A program made the translations under genes and the position numbers. Below the pieces are notes generated by a model. The model did no database searches. It was not told the origin of the DNA and saw only the letters and a list, made by a program, of their open reading frames with translations. From assembly GCA_903879715.1 (NCBI GenBank), contig CAIRMR010000077.1:1-64000 (forward strand): a DNA stretch of 64,000 bases, in the 5' to 3' direction. The stretch comes from an uncultured Bacteroidales bacterium. Its GTDB lineage: Bacteria > Bacteroidota > Bacteroidia > Bacteroidales > UBA4417. Every line of letters begins with the position of its first letter. Position 1 is the first letter of the stretch. Below are positions 50,773 to 59,524 of the stretch, in pieces.

Positions 50773-51554
50773 ACATAACTCTTATCCAGCCCGACCTGGT
50801 TTGGGAAGATAAAAAAAGCAACCTGCTGAAGTTTGAGGATTTCTTTCAGAAAATCGATCGAAAAACTGATTTGATTGTTCTGCCTGAAATGTTCAGTACC
50901 GGTTTCGTAGTTGAGTCACGTGAACTGGCTGAAGATATGTCCGGACCAACCCTGGAATGGATGGCCAAACAGTCAGCCAAAATGAAAAGCGTAATTACCG
51001 GCAGCCTGGTAATCTTCGAAAATGGGAACTATTTCAACCGCCTGATCTGGATGGAACCTACAGGTAAATGCCTGACTTACGACAAACGGCATTTATTCCA
51101 TCCCGGCAACGAACATGAGCAATTCTCACAAGGTTCTGAAAAGCTGATTGTTGATCTCTTTGGCTGGAAAATCTGTCCGCTGGTTTGTTACGACCTGCGT
51201 TTCCCCGTCTGGAGCAAAAATACCTGGACGAATGGAACCTATGAATACGATATTTTGTTGTATGTCGCCAATTGGCCGGCCGCCCGTAGTTATGCTTACC
51301 GTCAGTTACTTATTGCCCGTGCCATCGAAAACCAGTGTTATGTGGCAGCAGTAAACAGGGTAGGAGTGGATGGAAAAGGAACCAATCACCAGGGCGATTC
51401 AACCCTTATCGATTTTAAAGGCAAGCATCTTTTAGAAATTGCGCCGGATGTGGAAGAAATGGAAACTCTGAGTCTGAAGTACGATCAACTTGCCGATTTC
51501 CGTAAAGGATTTACAGTTGGGATGGATTGGGATAATTTTGAAATAAAGGGTTAG
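50760..51554 (+). CDS. Omega-amidase (nitrilase superfamily)
   Basis: A 264-residue nitrilase-fold amidase hydrolysing alpha-ketoglutaramate, the product left when glutamine donates its amino group. The catalytic triad is E43 (LPEMFS), K109 (YDKRHLFH) and C143 (CYDLRFP), and the HLFHPGNEHEQFSQG segment is typical of YafV/Nit2 enzymes. It makes the reaction of the overlapping aminotransferase irreversible. Confidence 0.9.
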   Translation: MYDLNITLIQPDLVWEDKKSNLLKFEDFFQKIDRKTDLIVLPEMFSTGFVVESRELAEDMSGPTLEWMAKQSAKMKSVITGSLVIFENGNYFNRLIWMEPTGKCLTYDKRHLFHPGNEHEQFSQGSEKLIVDLFGWKICPLVCYDLRFPVWSKNTWTNGTYEYDILLYVANWPAARSYAYRQLLIARAIENQCYVAAVNRVGVDGKGTNHQGDSTLIDFKGKHLLEIAPDVEEMETLSLKYDQLADFRKGFTVGMDWDNFEIKG

Positions 51555-51639
51555 GTTTAGGGGTTGGGATTTAAGGATACAGGGATTTGAGTTTTCACCA
51601 TCCAGACATGTGGTCAGACTATAATTTGAAATTTAGATC

Positions 51640-51661
51640 ATATTTACGCACATGTAAATAT
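51640..51661. promoter_or_regulatory. Inverted repeat before the AAA/DUF4143 gene
   Basis: ATATTTAC-N6-GTAAATAT has perfect 8-bp arms and lies 47 bp upstream of the -7 box. Confidence 0.35.
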
Positions 51662-51707
51662 ATTCGCAATAAATTAAAAACATTTACGTCTGCGTTAATC
51701 TAGTTTG

Positions 51708-51715
51708 TATCTTTG
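51708..51715 (+). promoter_or_regulatory. -7 box, promoter of the AAA/DUF4143 gene
   Basis: TATCTTTG matches TAnnTTTG and makes the ATG at 51740 the first usable start; the TTG at 51713 lies inside the box. Confidence 0.6.
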
Positions 51716-51739
51716 CCTAGTGCATTAACCGCTGATAAT

Positions 51740-52957
51740 ATGTATAAAAAATATCTCAAAACTGATATTATAAAGCGCCCTTTATACTTTGAAAGAATGT
51801 TGCCTTTTATCAGCAAGGACGTAATTAAAGTATTGGTGGGCCAGCGAAGAGTTGGTAAAAGCTTTATTCTATATCAGCTGATCGAGCATATTGCTTCTGA
51901 AAATTCAGGAGCTAACATTGTTTATCTGAATAAGGAATTGCCAGATTTTAACTCTATAAAATCGGATTCCGATTTATTGGAATTTGTAAAGAAGTTCGAA
52001 AAACAGACAAATAATTTTCTTTTCCTGGATGAGGTACAGGAAATAGACAATTATCCATCAGCCTTGCGGGCATTACTTGCCGAAGGGAAATGGGATATCT
52101 GGTGTACAGGAAGTAACGCAAGTTTTTTATCGGCTGATATATCAGGTAGTCTCAGTGGCCGACATATAGAATTTGAAATTAATCCATTGAACTATACAGA
52201 GTTTATTGAGTTTCATTCAATGGTTCATTCTGCTGAAAGTATTCAATTGTTTTTAAAATATGGAGGATTACCCTATTTGCGAAAACTACCTTTAACTGAC
52301 GAAATTGTATTTGAATATTTGAAAAATATTTATAATACAATTCTTTATAAAGACGTAATTGCCCGGCACAACATCCGCAACAACCGCTTTGTTGAAGATT
52401 TAGTAGTGTACCTTGCAGATAATACCGGATCAATTGTTTCGGCAAAAAAAATAAGTGAATATTTAAAAAATCAGCGGATCAATATTTCACCAGTGCGTGT
52501 AATTGAATACCTTAACCATCTGACTAAATCATACTTCGTTACTAAGGTTAACCGCTCTGATTTAAGAGGTAAAAGAATATTTGAGTTTGGTGAAAAGTAT
52601 TACTTCAGAGATATTGGTTTACGAAATTCTATTTTAGGGTTTAAACCTGCGGATATAAATAAAATTCTCGAAAATGTAGTATTAAATCATCTCAAATCAT
52701 ATGGTTATGATTGTTACACCGGAGATTATACGGGCCGTGAAATTGATTTTGTTTTTGAAAAGAATCAGAAAAAGATTTATGTACAGGTAACATATCTTCT
52801 GGCAAGTCCTGATGTAATACAGAGGGAATTTGGGAATTTAAAACTTATAGATGATAACTATCCCAAATTTGTAATATCGATGGACGAATTGCAATTCGAC
52901 AATGACCAGGGTATTCAACATATCCGTTTAAAGGATTTTCTGACCCTGAAATTTTAG
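51740..52957 (+). CDS. AAA ATPase with DUF4143 domain
   Basis: A 405-residue protein of the AAA_14/DUF4143 type. The Walker A loop is GQRRVGKS (34-41), Walker B is FLFLDEVQEI (D97), and sensor-like CTGSNASFLSADISGSLSGRH follows. The C-terminal third carries the DUF4143 nuclease-like region with EIDFVFEK near TGDYTGREIDFVF, similar to a PD-(D/E)xK core. These genes are common accessory passengers without a settled role. Codon use looks richer in A and T than neighbouring genes, and a 10-bp direct repeat flanks it (51641-51650, 52977-52986), hinting at insertion. Confidence 0.88.
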   Translation: MYKKYLKTDIIKRPLYFERMLPFISKDVIKVLVGQRRVGKSFILYQLIEHIASENSGANIVYLNKELPDFNSIKSDSDLLEFVKKFEKQTNNFLFLDEVQEIDNYPSALRALLAEGKWDIWCTGSNASFLSADISGSLSGRHIEFEINPLNYTEFIEFHSMVHSAESIQLFLKYGGLPYLRKLPLTDEIVFEYLKNIYNTILYKDVIARHNIRNNRFVEDLVVYLADNTGSIVSAKKISEYLKNQRINISPVRVIEYLNHLTKSYFVTKVNRSDLRGKRIFEFGEKYYFRDIGLRNSILGFKPADINKILENVVLNHLKSYGYDCYTGDYTGREIDFVFEKNQKKIYVQVTYLLASPDVIQREFGNLKLIDDNYPKFVISMDELQFDNDQGIQHIRLKDFLTLKF

Positions 52958-52998
52958 TTTTCGATCACATAAAAACTATTTACGCAAGAGGAATCTTA

Positions 52999-53565
52999 AT
53001 GGAAAAATATTTAATTATAGGCTTAGGTAACATTGGTGAAGAATACGCCAACACCCGTCACAATATTGGTTTTATTGTGGCTGATGCATTGGCAAGTGAT
53101 CTGGGTGTGAAATTCACAATTGAACGTCATGCATACATGGCCGAAGCCAAGCTGAAAAACAAACTCCTTATCATCATCAAGCCAACTACATACATGAATC
53201 TGAGTGGCAAGGCGGTGAAATACTGGATGGATAAAGAGAAAATACCGATTGAAAATATACTTGTGGTTACTGATGATGTTGACCTCGAACTGGGTGTTTT
53301 GCGTTTGCGGACTAAAGGCAGTGGTGGAAGCCACAATGGACTGAATCATATAATCGAAACGCTTCTGTTTTCGGATTGGTCGAGGCTCAGGTTTGGAATT
53401 GGCAAGGACTATGCGCGTGGTTTCCAGGTTGATTATGTTATCGGGCAATGGTCGAAAAAAGAAGAAAAAATCCTCGGTCCGCGAATTGATATGGCGGTTT
53501 CAATTATAAAGAGTTTTGTGCTGGCAGGAGCAACGCAGACAATGTCGGAGTTTAATAATAAGTAA
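52999..53565 (+). CDS. pth: Peptidyl-tRNA hydrolase
   Basis: A 188-residue housekeeping enzyme that recycles peptidyl-tRNA. The motifs are complete: GLGNIGEEYANTRHNIGF with catalytic H21, TTYMNLSG with N67, VVTDDVDLELG with D92/D93, and RLRTKGSGGSHNGLNHI with the second asparagine. Normal length. It begins 41 nt after the AAA/DUF4143 gene and may share its transcript. Confidence 0.95.
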   Translation: MEKYLIIGLGNIGEEYANTRHNIGFIVADALASDLGVKFTIERHAYMAEAKLKNKLLIIIKPTTYMNLSGKAVKYWMDKEKIPIENILVVTDDVDLELGVLRLRTKGSGGSHNGLNHIIETLLFSDWSRLRFGIGKDYARGFQVDYVIGQWSKKEEKILGPRIDMAVSIIKSFVLAGATQTMSEFNNK

Positions 53566-53805
53566 AAGTAGTCTTCACTAAGTTCTAACAGCCGAAAGTA
53601 TTGTCAGATAAGCATTCTGGCTCATACTCTTTCTCTTAGGACTGGAGAGTTGATTTATACAACCGTCTTATTTTAAAGGCAAGTTAAAAAATGAAGCATT
53701 TATATTTTTACCACTTTAGCATTCACGACAGAATAATTCCTTCCATCTCTCAAAAGAAAAGAATCGTTTACAATTATTCTAAGGACTAATACAAATCGCA
53801 GAACT

Positions 53806-54180
53806 ATGAGTTCAAAAATCGATAACCTTCACCTGAATTATAAAATCTGGCTCGAAACCTCCGGGAATATTGGAGTGTTTGGCGATAAGAAGTGCGAGCT
53901 TCTAAAGGCGATTGATGAAACGGGTTCCCTGAATGAAGCCATGAAAAAACTTGGATTGACTTATCGCAAAACCTGGGATAACCTCAGGAAAATTGAACAG
54001 GAACTTGGTTTTCCACTTATAAAACCTACCCGTGGCGGTGCCGAAGGCGGCAGTACAGTGCTTACCGTTGAAGCAAAAATCATTATTGCAGCTTTTGAAA
54101 AATTTCACCAGGAATATGATTCAATTATCCAAAACGGATTCGAAGCGATTATAGCCGATCTGAAACAAAAAATTAAATAA
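53806..54180 (+). CDS. ModE-N-terminal-like winged-helix protein
   Basis: A 124-residue protein equal to the DNA-binding half of ModE: KIWLETSGNIGVFGDKKCELLKAIDETGSLNEAMKKLGLTYRKTWDNLRKIEQELGFPL, then RGGAEGGSTVLT. No molybdate-binding (MOP) domain is present and no molybdate transport gene is nearby, so the effector is unknown. It might regulate the adjacent aldehyde dehydrogenase genes, but only position supports this. Confidence 0.85.
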   Translation: MSSKIDNLHLNYKIWLETSGNIGVFGDKKCELLKAIDETGSLNEAMKKLGLTYRKTWDNLRKIEQELGFPLIKPTRGGAEGGSTVLTVEAKIIIAAFEKFHQEYDSIIQNGFEAIIADLKQKIK

Positions 54181-54216
54181 GCATAGCTGATTTTGTTTTA
54201 GGATGTATTGCATGGC

Positions 54217-54414
54217 TGGAAGTCAGAAGACGGAAGACCGAAGCCTAAAAACCGCAGACTCAATTATATTCAACTTTTGTTATGACTATTGTTTCGTTTC
54301 AAAAACGTTTTCAATTTCGTTTACTAAATTTTATTGTTTAATCATTTTAATCTTTCCCATAGGATCTGTTGCATACTCCCTACTCCCTACTCCTGACTTC
54401 AGACACTCACTTCC
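54217..54414. repeat. Inverted pair of GGAAGTC/GACTTC word repeats
   Basis: The left arm, about 54217-54245 (GGAAGTCAGAAGACGGAAGA), faces a right arm at about 54374-54414 (CTCCCTACTCCCTACTCCTG then ACTTCAG...CACTTCC). The words resemble those at 2109-2384 and 44432-44593. Confidence 0.65.
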
Positions 54415-54485
54415 ACTATCTTTAATAAATTTTCTACCACCGAATAAAACTTTCAATTTTCACTTGCCGCCTCTTAAAATATTGA

Positions 54486-54493
54486 TACTTTTG
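54486..54493 (+). promoter_or_regulatory. -7 box, promoter of pruA
   Basis: TACTTTTG matches TAnnTTTG; transcription would start at about 54497. Confidence 0.65.
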
Positions 54494-54497
54494 CCAC

Positions 54498-54521
54498 CGA
54501 ATTGCAAAAATATGCAATTCG
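54498..54521. promoter_or_regulatory. Candidate operator at the pruA transcription start
   Basis: CGAATTGCA-N6-TGCAATTCG is a perfect 9-bp inverted repeat beginning 5 bp after the -7 box. Bound protein would block the start site; as RNA it would form a hairpin at the very 5' end. Confidence 0.5.
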
Positions 54522-54548
54522 ATAAAAACAAATCAAAATCGGTATTTT

Positions 54549-56177
54549 ATGAACAATGCCATTTACAATTTTCCGCTTCCTGCTAACGAACCGGTACTAG
54601 AATACAAAAAGAACAGCCCTGAACGGAATCAACTGGACGATGAATTAAAACGTCAACTTCGGAATCCAATCGAAATACCGCTGATCATCGGAGGGAAAGA
54701 AGTCCGGACAGCACAAACCGGGCAGGTTCGTATGCCACACAATCATTCTCATGTGCTTGCAACCTATTATAAAGCAACCGAAAAGGAAGTTCAAATGGCC
54801 ATTGATGCAGCGCTTGAAGCTCATCGGATCTGGTCGGATCTATCCTGGACAGTTCGTGCCTCTATATTGCTGAAAGCAGCCGAACTGATTTCGGGTAAAT
54901 ACAGGGCTGTGATGAATGCTGCTACCATGTTAGGCCAGAGTAAAAACATCTACCAGTCGGAAATTGATTCGGTATGTGAAACAATTGATTTCCTTAAGTT
55001 TAACGCCTATTTTGTATCTCGGATTTACGAAATGCAGCCCCGTTCGGCTTTCAACCAATTGAACAAAATGGAGTTCCGGCCGTTGGAAGGGTTTGTATTT
55101 ACCGTGAGCCCTTTCAATTTTACATCCATTGCTTCTAATCTTAATATGGCTCCGGTCATGATGGGGAACACCACCGTGTGGAAACCAGCTACCACATCTT
55201 TGCTTTCCAATTACTACCTGATGAAGATATTCCAGGAAGCAGGTCTTCCTGACGGAGTCATAAATTTTGTACCAGGCAGCGGAGCTTTAATTGGTAAGGT
55301 TGCGCTTGCATCACCCGACCTGGCAGGCATTCATTTTACAGGTTCAAACACTACGTTTAACTATCTCTGGAAAGAAGTGGCTGATCAATTGCCTCATTAT
55401 AAATCGTATCCTCGGTTAATTGGTGAAACAGGCGGCAAGAATTTTATTTTTGTGCATCCCACGGCAGTTCCCAAAGAGGTAGCTGTAAATGCATTTCGTG
55501 GAGCTTTTGAATACCAGGGTCAAAAATGTTCGGCAGCATCCAGAATGTATGTTCCTGTTTCTCTTTGGACTGAAGTAAAATCAGAATTGATCAGAATTAG
55601 TTCAGATGCAACGATGGGAGATGTTACCAATCCTGGAAATTTTATCAATGCGGTAATTGATGAAGGTTCGTTTGATAACTGTATGGACTATATAAATTAT
55701 GCGAAAGCTTCTGATGATTCTGAAATTATTGCCGGTGGAAATGGAAATAAAAGTGTAGGATATTTTGTTGAACCAACGATTATCGTTACTTCCAATCCAA
55801 AAGCCAGATCCATGGAAGAAGAGATCTTTGGCCCGGTATTAACCATATTTATTTACGAGGACAATAGGCTGCAGGAAACAATTGAGCTTTGCAATACTAC
55901 TTCACCTTATGGGCTTACCGGCGCAGTTTTTGCCCGCGACAGGGTTGCCGCTTCCGATATGTGTGAACAGCTGCGGTATGCAGCAGGTAATTTTTACATC
56001 AACGATAAACCAACAGGCGCTATTGTCGGGTTACAGCCGTTTGGCGGATCACGTGCATCGGGAACCAACGATAAAGCAGGTGGCGAATTTAACCTGATCC
56101 GCTGGATCAGCCCACGAACTATTAAAGAGACATTTCAGCCGGCAACTGAATACCGGTATGGATATATGATGGAATAA
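54549..56177 (+). CDS. pruA: L-glutamate gamma-semialdehyde dehydrogenase (P5C dehydrogenase)
   Basis: A 542-residue aldehyde dehydrogenase oxidising glutamate semialdehyde (from proline) to glutamate with NAD+. The family-specific N terminus (NEPVLEYKKNSPERNQLDDELKRQ) is followed by the NAD domain (VSPFNFTSIASNLNMAPVMMGNTTVWKPA), E293 in LIGETGGKNF and the catalytic C327 in FEYQGQKCSAASRMYVP. This is the stand-alone, not the PutA-fused, form. The second dehydrogenase gene follows 23 nt later. Confidence 0.93.
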   Translation: MNNAIYNFPLPANEPVLEYKKNSPERNQLDDELKRQLRNPIEIPLIIGGKEVRTAQTGQVRMPHNHSHVLATYYKATEKEVQMAIDAALEAHRIWSDLSWTVRASILLKAAELISGKYRAVMNAATMLGQSKNIYQSEIDSVCETIDFLKFNAYFVSRIYEMQPRSAFNQLNKMEFRPLEGFVFTVSPFNFTSIASNLNMAPVMMGNTTVWKPATTSLLSNYYLMKIFQEAGLPDGVINFVPGSGALIGKVALASPDLAGIHFTGSNTTFNYLWKEVADQLPHYKSYPRLIGETGGKNFIFVHPTAVPKEVAVNAFRGAFEYQGQKCSAASRMYVPVSLWTEVKSELIRISSDATMGDVTNPGNFINAVIDEGSFDNCMDYINYAKASDDSEIIAGGNGNKSVGYFVEPTIIVTSNPKARSMEEEIFGPVLTIFIYEDNRLQETIELCNTTSPYGLTGAVFARDRVAASDMCEQLRYAAGNFYINDKPTGAIVGLQPFGGSRASGTNDKAGGEFNLIRWISPRTIKETFQPATEYRYGYMME

Positions 56178-56200
56178 ATTTTTAATAACGAATAGAAATT

Positions 56201-57736
56201 ATGACTTTAGATTTAAATCTTTTAGGAATTGAAGCAGTAAATCCCGGAGCGAGTACCGGAAGCGAATGGCTTGATACCCAAGGCGACGTGACCGCTTCGT
56301 ATACGCCGGTTGATGGTTCGCTGATCGCGAAAGTAACAAACGCTACCCTTGATGACTATGAACATATTGTAGCCAAAGCCCAGGAAGCCTATAAAAAATG
56401 GCGCATTGTTCCGGCTCCGAAACGCGGTGAAGTTGTTCGCCAGATCGGTGAAGCACTGCGTGAGAAAAAAGCTGAACTTGGTTATCTTGTTTCGCTTGAA
56501 ATGGGTAAAATTTACGAAGAAGGCCTGGGTGAAGTTCAGGAAATGATCGACATCTGTGAGTTCTCGGTAGGACAATCCCGCTTGTTGAACGGGGCAACCA
56601 TGCATTCCGAGCGCCCGTTCCACCGCATGTACGATCAATATCACCCGATTGGAATTGTTGGAATTATTACCTCTTTTAATTTCCCTGTTGCTGTATGGGG
56701 ATGGAATGCCATGCTGGCTGCCATCGCCGGTGATGTGGTAATCTGGAAACCCAGTTCAAAAACACCGCTATGCGCATTGGCTGTTCAGAAAATTATTGCC
56801 GAAACACTTCGCGTAAATAATGTACCGGAAGGGGTTTTCAATATGATCGTTGCGAAATCATCTGTTTTGGGCGATAACTTTGCTGCCGACAAACGCATTT
56901 CTTTGATCTCGGTAACGGGATCAACAGCTGTTGGCAGGAGAGTTTCCGCCATAGTTGGCACCCGTCTCGGAAAAACTATCCTTGAATTAGGCGGCAATAA
57001 TGCTGTGGTTATTTCAAAACATGCCGACCTGGATATGACTTTGCAATCCGTTGTATTCGGTGCAGTGGGAACCTGCGGGCAACGCTGTACTTCTACCCGC
57101 CGTCTCATCATTCACGAATCCGTTTACGAAACAGTTAAAGAACGCCTGGTTGCGGCTTATAAAAGTATCAGCGACCGTATCGGCGATCCACTTGAAAAAG
57201 ACACGCTCGTCGGACCTTTGGTGGATGGAACAGCTGTGAAAAACTTCCTTCATGCCATTGACGAAGTTCAGAAAGAAGGTGGAAAACTGGTGTATGGCGG
57301 TACAAGCCTTAAAGGCGAAAAATACCCTAACGGTAATTACGTTTTGCCTGCTGTGGTTGAAGCTGAAAACCATTACAAAATGGTTCAGGAAGAAACTTTT
57401 GCCCCTATCGTTTACCTTATAAAATACAGCACTATTGAAGAAGCAATCGCTCTCAATAATAATGTTCCTCAGGGTTTATCATCCTGTATTTTTACCGAAA
57501 ACCTGGTGGAAGCAGAGACATTCCTCTCCGAAACCGGTTCCGATTGTGGTATTGCAAACGTAAATCTTGGAACTTCCGGAGCTGAAATTGGTGGTGCCTT
57601 TGGTGGCGAAAAAGATACAGGCGGTGGCCGTGAATCCGGTTCCGATGCATGGAAAGCTTATATGCGTCGCCAGACCAATACCATTAATTTTAGTGGACAA
57701 ACAGCATTGGCGCAGGGAATTACATTTGACTTTTAG
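56201..57736 (+). CDS. ALDH7 family dehydrogenase (alpha-aminoadipic semialdehyde dehydrogenase)
   Basis: A 511-residue aldehyde dehydrogenase of the ALDH7/antiquitin group, which oxidises alpha-aminoadipate semialdehyde (in equilibrium with piperideine-6-carboxylate) during lysine breakdown. Typical blocks are PTPVDGSLIAKV-like SYTPVDGSLIAKVT, VSLEMGKIYEEGLGEVQEMIDICEFSVGQSR, ITSFNFPVAVWGWNAMLA, E262 in ILELGGNNA, C296 in TCGQRCTSTRR, and GAEIGGAFGGEKDTGGGRESGSDAWK at the end. It is co-transcribed with pruA; both substrates are cyclic imine/semialdehyde pairs. Confidence 0.9.
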   Translation: MTLDLNLLGIEAVNPGASTGSEWLDTQGDVTASYTPVDGSLIAKVTNATLDDYEHIVAKAQEAYKKWRIVPAPKRGEVVRQIGEALREKKAELGYLVSLEMGKIYEEGLGEVQEMIDICEFSVGQSRLLNGATMHSERPFHRMYDQYHPIGIVGIITSFNFPVAVWGWNAMLAAIAGDVVIWKPSSKTPLCALAVQKIIAETLRVNNVPEGVFNMIVAKSSVLGDNFAADKRISLISVTGSTAVGRRVSAIVGTRLGKTILELGGNNAVVISKHADLDMTLQSVVFGAVGTCGQRCTSTRRLIIHESVYETVKERLVAAYKSISDRIGDPLEKDTLVGPLVDGTAVKNFLHAIDEVQKEGGKLVYGGTSLKGEKYPNGNYVLPAVVEAENHYKMVQEETFAPIVYLIKYSTIEEAIALNNNVPQGLSSCIFTENLVEAETFLSETGSDCGIANVNLGTSGAEIGGAFGGEKDTGGGRESGSDAWKAYMRRQTNTINFSGQTALAQGITFDF

Positions 57737-57792
57737 TGTCTGCTTTCAGTGTCTGCACACCCGCAGGGTGTCTGATACTGAAAATACTTTGC

Positions 57793-57836
57793 AAAAAGGG
57801 AAGATCCGGAAATCAATTCAGGGTTTCCCTTTTTTT
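57793..57836 (+). terminator. Terminator of the aldehyde dehydrogenase operon
   Basis: AAAAAGGGAA (57793-57802) pairs with TTCCCTTTTT (57825-57834), followed by further T. Confidence 0.8.
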
Positions 57837-57892
57837 ATTTTGAAGCTGTGCACGGCGGGAATAACTTTTTGCAACGTTTAAAATTATTCCCT

Positions 57893-57900
57893 TAATTTTG
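57893..57900 (+). promoter_or_regulatory. -7 box, promoter of the MATE gene
   Basis: TAATTTTG matches TAnnTTTG, about 80 bp upstream of the start at 57982. Confidence 0.5.
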
Positions 57901-57981
57901 ATCCCGGATTGTTTTCAACTGACATTTGAATTCAGGCTTCCTCCTTTTTACCCATTACCCATTTTCTATTTTCCATAATCC

Positions 57982-59316
57982 ATGCCCTCCAACACACCAT
58001 CAATAAAAAAAATCTGGGTTATCTCCTGGCCAATTATGATCAGCCTGTTAGCTCAGAATATTGTGAATGTTACCGATACGGCTTTCCTTGGTCATGTGGG
58101 AGCCGTGGAATTGGGAGCATCAGCTATTGGAGGACTGTTTTATGTAACTCTTTTTATGGTGGCTTACGGATTTACAACCGGGGTTCAGATATTGATTGCC
58201 CGCAGGCACGGAGAAAAGGATTATCCGTCAATCGGCTCCATTTTTGATAACGGGTTTTATTTCCTGGGATTTTCAACCCTTATTATTACAGTGCTGATTC
58301 TTTTATTCGGGGCGCAGATACTTAAACCGTTTATCAAGTCGGTTGATGTTTTTGCAGCAAGTACGATCTATTTGAAATACAGGATTTTTGGTCTGTTTTT
58401 CGCTTCCTCGGCTTTACTTTTCCGTTCATTCTATACAGGCATTGCGTTTACAAAGTATATCAGTATCAGTGCTGCGATTATGGCCGGCCTTAATGTGATT
58501 CTCGATTATGGAATGATATTCGGCAAGTTGGGCTTCCCGGAAATGGGTATTGCCGGTGCCGGACTGGCTTCCTCAATTTCTGAAGCTTGTGCACTTTTGT
58601 TCTTTTTTGCTATTACAGCCCGCAGAGCCCACCTGGAAAAATATAAACTGTTTGCATTTGTGAAGCCTGACTTATCAATAATAAAAAGAACGCTGGATGT
58701 ATCGCTTTACATCATGATTCAATTCGTTTTATCACATGCGGTTTGGTTTGGATTTTTCCTGCTTATTGAGAAAATGGGAGAAACTTCACTGGCAGTTTCC
58801 AATATTATCAGGAGCATTTATATGTTACTGATGATTCCTGCATGGGCCATGAGTTCAGCTACCAGCAGCATTGTAAGCAATGCAATTGGCGCAGGCTTTT
58901 CGAAGCAGGTAATTCCTATCGTTAATAAAATTCTTATTTTCAGTATGGGAATCATGCTGGCAATTGTATTTCTGGCTGCTTTTGTTCCTCACTTTATGAT
59001 TTCCATTTATACCAGCGATATCAAATTGCAGCAAGCATCAGTTGCTTCGTATTATATTATACTGGGAGCTGTATTTCTTTTTTCGGCAACCATCGTTTTA
59101 TTTAATGGCGTTCTGGGTACCGGCAACACGCGCAGCGGACTTGCTATTGAGGTATCTACGTTGATCTTGTATCTTGTATTTGCCTGGTTTCTGGCAATAA
59201 AACTTCAGGCACCTATAGAGGTTGTATGGCTTTGCGAATATATGTATGCGATTGTTCTGGGATCGCTATCGTGGCTCTATCTGAAAAAAGGGAAATGGGA
59301 AGGAAGAGTTATCTGA
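57982..59316 (+). CDS. MATE family efflux transporter
   Basis: A 444-residue inner-membrane protein with about twelve hydrophobic helices. It has the MATE hallmarks: SWPIMISLLAQNIVNVTDTAFLGHVGAVELGA at the start, FTTGVQILIARRHGEKD, and the mirrored second half IPAWAMSSATSSIVSNAIGAG and GVLGTGNTRSGL. It probably exports cationic or amphipathic compounds in exchange for H+ or Na+; a Na+ gradient is produced by the decarboxylase encoded in this window. The substrate is unknown. Confidence 0.92.
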   Translation: MPSNTPSIKKIWVISWPIMISLLAQNIVNVTDTAFLGHVGAVELGASAIGGLFYVTLFMVAYGFTTGVQILIARRHGEKDYPSIGSIFDNGFYFLGFSTLIITVLILLFGAQILKPFIKSVDVFAASTIYLKYRIFGLFFASSALLFRSFYTGIAFTKYISISAAIMAGLNVILDYGMIFGKLGFPEMGIAGAGLASSISEACALLFFFAITARRAHLEKYKLFAFVKPDLSIIKRTLDVSLYIMIQFVLSHAVWFGFFLLIEKMGETSLAVSNIIRSIYMLLMIPAWAMSSATSSIVSNAIGAGFSKQVIPIVNKILIFSMGIMLAIVFLAAFVPHFMISIYTSDIKLQQASVASYYIILGAVFLFSATIVLFNGVLGTGNTRSGLAIEVSTLILYLVFAWFLAIKLQAPIEVVWLCEYMYAIVLGSLSWLYLKKGKWEGRVI

Positions 59317-59440
59317 GAGTGGGTGAGTGGGAGATGGGAGAGTGGGAGAAAAGCGAGGATTTTTTGGTTTTTGATTCGTGATTTTTAATTCTTTATACGT
59401 TTGACTTACACCTTACACCTTACACCCTTTCATCCTCTGG
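59315..59440. repeat. GTGGGAG and CCTTACA word repeats
   Basis: GAGAGTGGGTGAGTGGGAGA (about 59315-59349) starts at the MATE stop codon; the facing right arm, about 59404-59430, is TTACACCTTACACCTTACAC. The pairing is loose (GGTGxxxGG against CCTTACACC). Confidence 0.5.
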
Positions 59441-59524
59441 TTTTTCTGCAGGTTTTACAACCCTAAAAAGATTATTCCTATCTTTCGGCCTTCAAAATCA
59501 AAAATTACGTTCTAATAAAGTACT

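Larger units (their letters stand above)
51641..52986. repeat. 10-bp direct repeat flanking the AAA/DUF4143 gene
   Basis: TATTTACGCA occurs at 51641-51650 and at 52977-52986, just outside the ATPase gene on either side. It may be a target or recombination duplication, or chance. Confidence 0.4.
54181..54548. other. Intergenic region before pruA
   Basis: 368 bp with the inverted word repeat, the pruA promoter and the palindromic site described separately. The reading frame through it encodes only the repeats and low-complexity sequence, so no gene is called. Confidence 0.5.

Noticed and set aside
54203..54586. 127-codon plus-strand frame before pruA
   Set aside because: It runs through the repeat pair, the promoter and the start of pruA in another frame.
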